Shown here: positions 63,972-64,000 of the stretch, piece after piece
Numbering within the stretch: position 1 is the first letter of the stretch
How the letters are laid out: each line of letters opens with the position of its first letter
Source of the DNA: Psychrobacillus sp. NEAU-3TGS
Lineage (GTDB): Bacteria > Bacillota > Bacilli > Bacillales_A > Planococcaceae
DNA length: 64,000 nucleotides
Direction: 5' to 3'
Assembly (NCBI RefSeq): GCF_029955155.1
Contig: NZ_JAPNOZ010000004.1
Coordinates: 418,759-482,758, forward strand
Program-made: the position numbers and the translations under genes
The notes under the pieces: generated by a model
The model's database searches: none
Seen by the model: the letters and a program-made list of their open reading frames with translations, nothing else
What the model was told of the DNA's origin: nothing

Positions 63972-64000
63972 TAGAGAAACTGCGCGGTAAAGAGATACGG
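63972..64000. repeat. Left end of repeat element copy D (runs off the window)
   Basis: TAGAGAAACTGCGCGGTAAA followed by GAGATACGG is the left terminus seen in copies B and C (copy C: AATAGGGAAACTGCGTCGTA then AAGAGATAC). The element continues past base 64000. Confidence 0.7.

Overview
The window is about 64 kb of low-GC chromosome from a spore-forming member of the Bacillales. Two small acid-soluble spore proteins (an alpha/beta type next to thiI, and SspI), a T-box before thrS, an L20-type leader before infC and the overall gene order place it close to the Bacillus subtilis ezrA-to-pheS region. The GC-rich intergenic repeats, HflK/HflC-like genes before polA and a D-aspartate-ligase-like gene after phoPR fit the Planococcaceae (Caryophanaceae: Lysinibacillus/Psychrobacillus/Sporosarcina relatives). 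The genus cannot be fixed from sequence alone. No rRNA, tRNA, CRISPR array, prophage or intact insertion sequence was seen.

Layout. 1-10.7 kb: the end of ezrA, a sulfur-transfer pair (cysteine desulfurase plus thiI), a spore protein gene, an acyl-CoA synthetase, rarD, sppA, an RDD membrane protein, tpx and ytxK. 10.8-21.5 kb: uspA, ald, a pair of fluoride channel genes, pepQ, ytkL, ytoI, ytpI, a frameshifted nrnA and dnaE. 21.5-27.5 kb: a FadR-like regulator with its own operator, accD-accA, pfkA-pyk and fxsA. 27.5-36.5 kb: ytvI, the TCA genes citZ-icd-mdh, a MaoC-like protein, phoP-phoR and an ATP-grasp ligase. 37.4-45.4 kb: hflK-hflC, a frameshifted polA, mutM, coaE, gapB and speD. 45.5-52.7 kb: nrdR-dnaB-dnaI (replication restart and helicase loading), thrS, infC-rpmI-rplT and ysdA. 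53.5-64 kb: ysdB, a dimeric dUTPase, two membrane proteins, an M42 peptidase, argF, a BASS transporter with a FAD-linked 2-hydroxyacid dehydrogenase, an HTH/membrane-protein pair, sspI and the rRNA methyltransferase ysgA.

Functionally this is core metabolism and information processing: fatty acid initiation (accDA), glycolysis (pfkA, pyk), gluconeogenesis (gapB, with a CcpN-type operator), the TCA cycle, DNA replication and repair (dnaE, polA, mutM, dnaB, dnaI, nrdR) and translation (thrS, infC, rpmI, rplT). RNA-level and operator-level control can be read directly: a threonine T-box, an L20 leader followed by an AUU-initiated infC, a folded leader before speD, a near-consensus sigma-G promoter at the spore protein gene, and a 7-1-7 palindrome before the FadR-like gene.

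The least explained material is intergenic. Three complete elements of about 640-650 bp, and the start of a fourth at the window edge, share inverted termini and two GC-rich modules in inverted orientation around an AT-rich centre that differs from copy to copy. A second repeat family occurs as an inverted pair at 26.9 and 50.6 kb. nrnA and polA each carry what looks like a one-base deletion, which may be a sequencing error or a real lesion.
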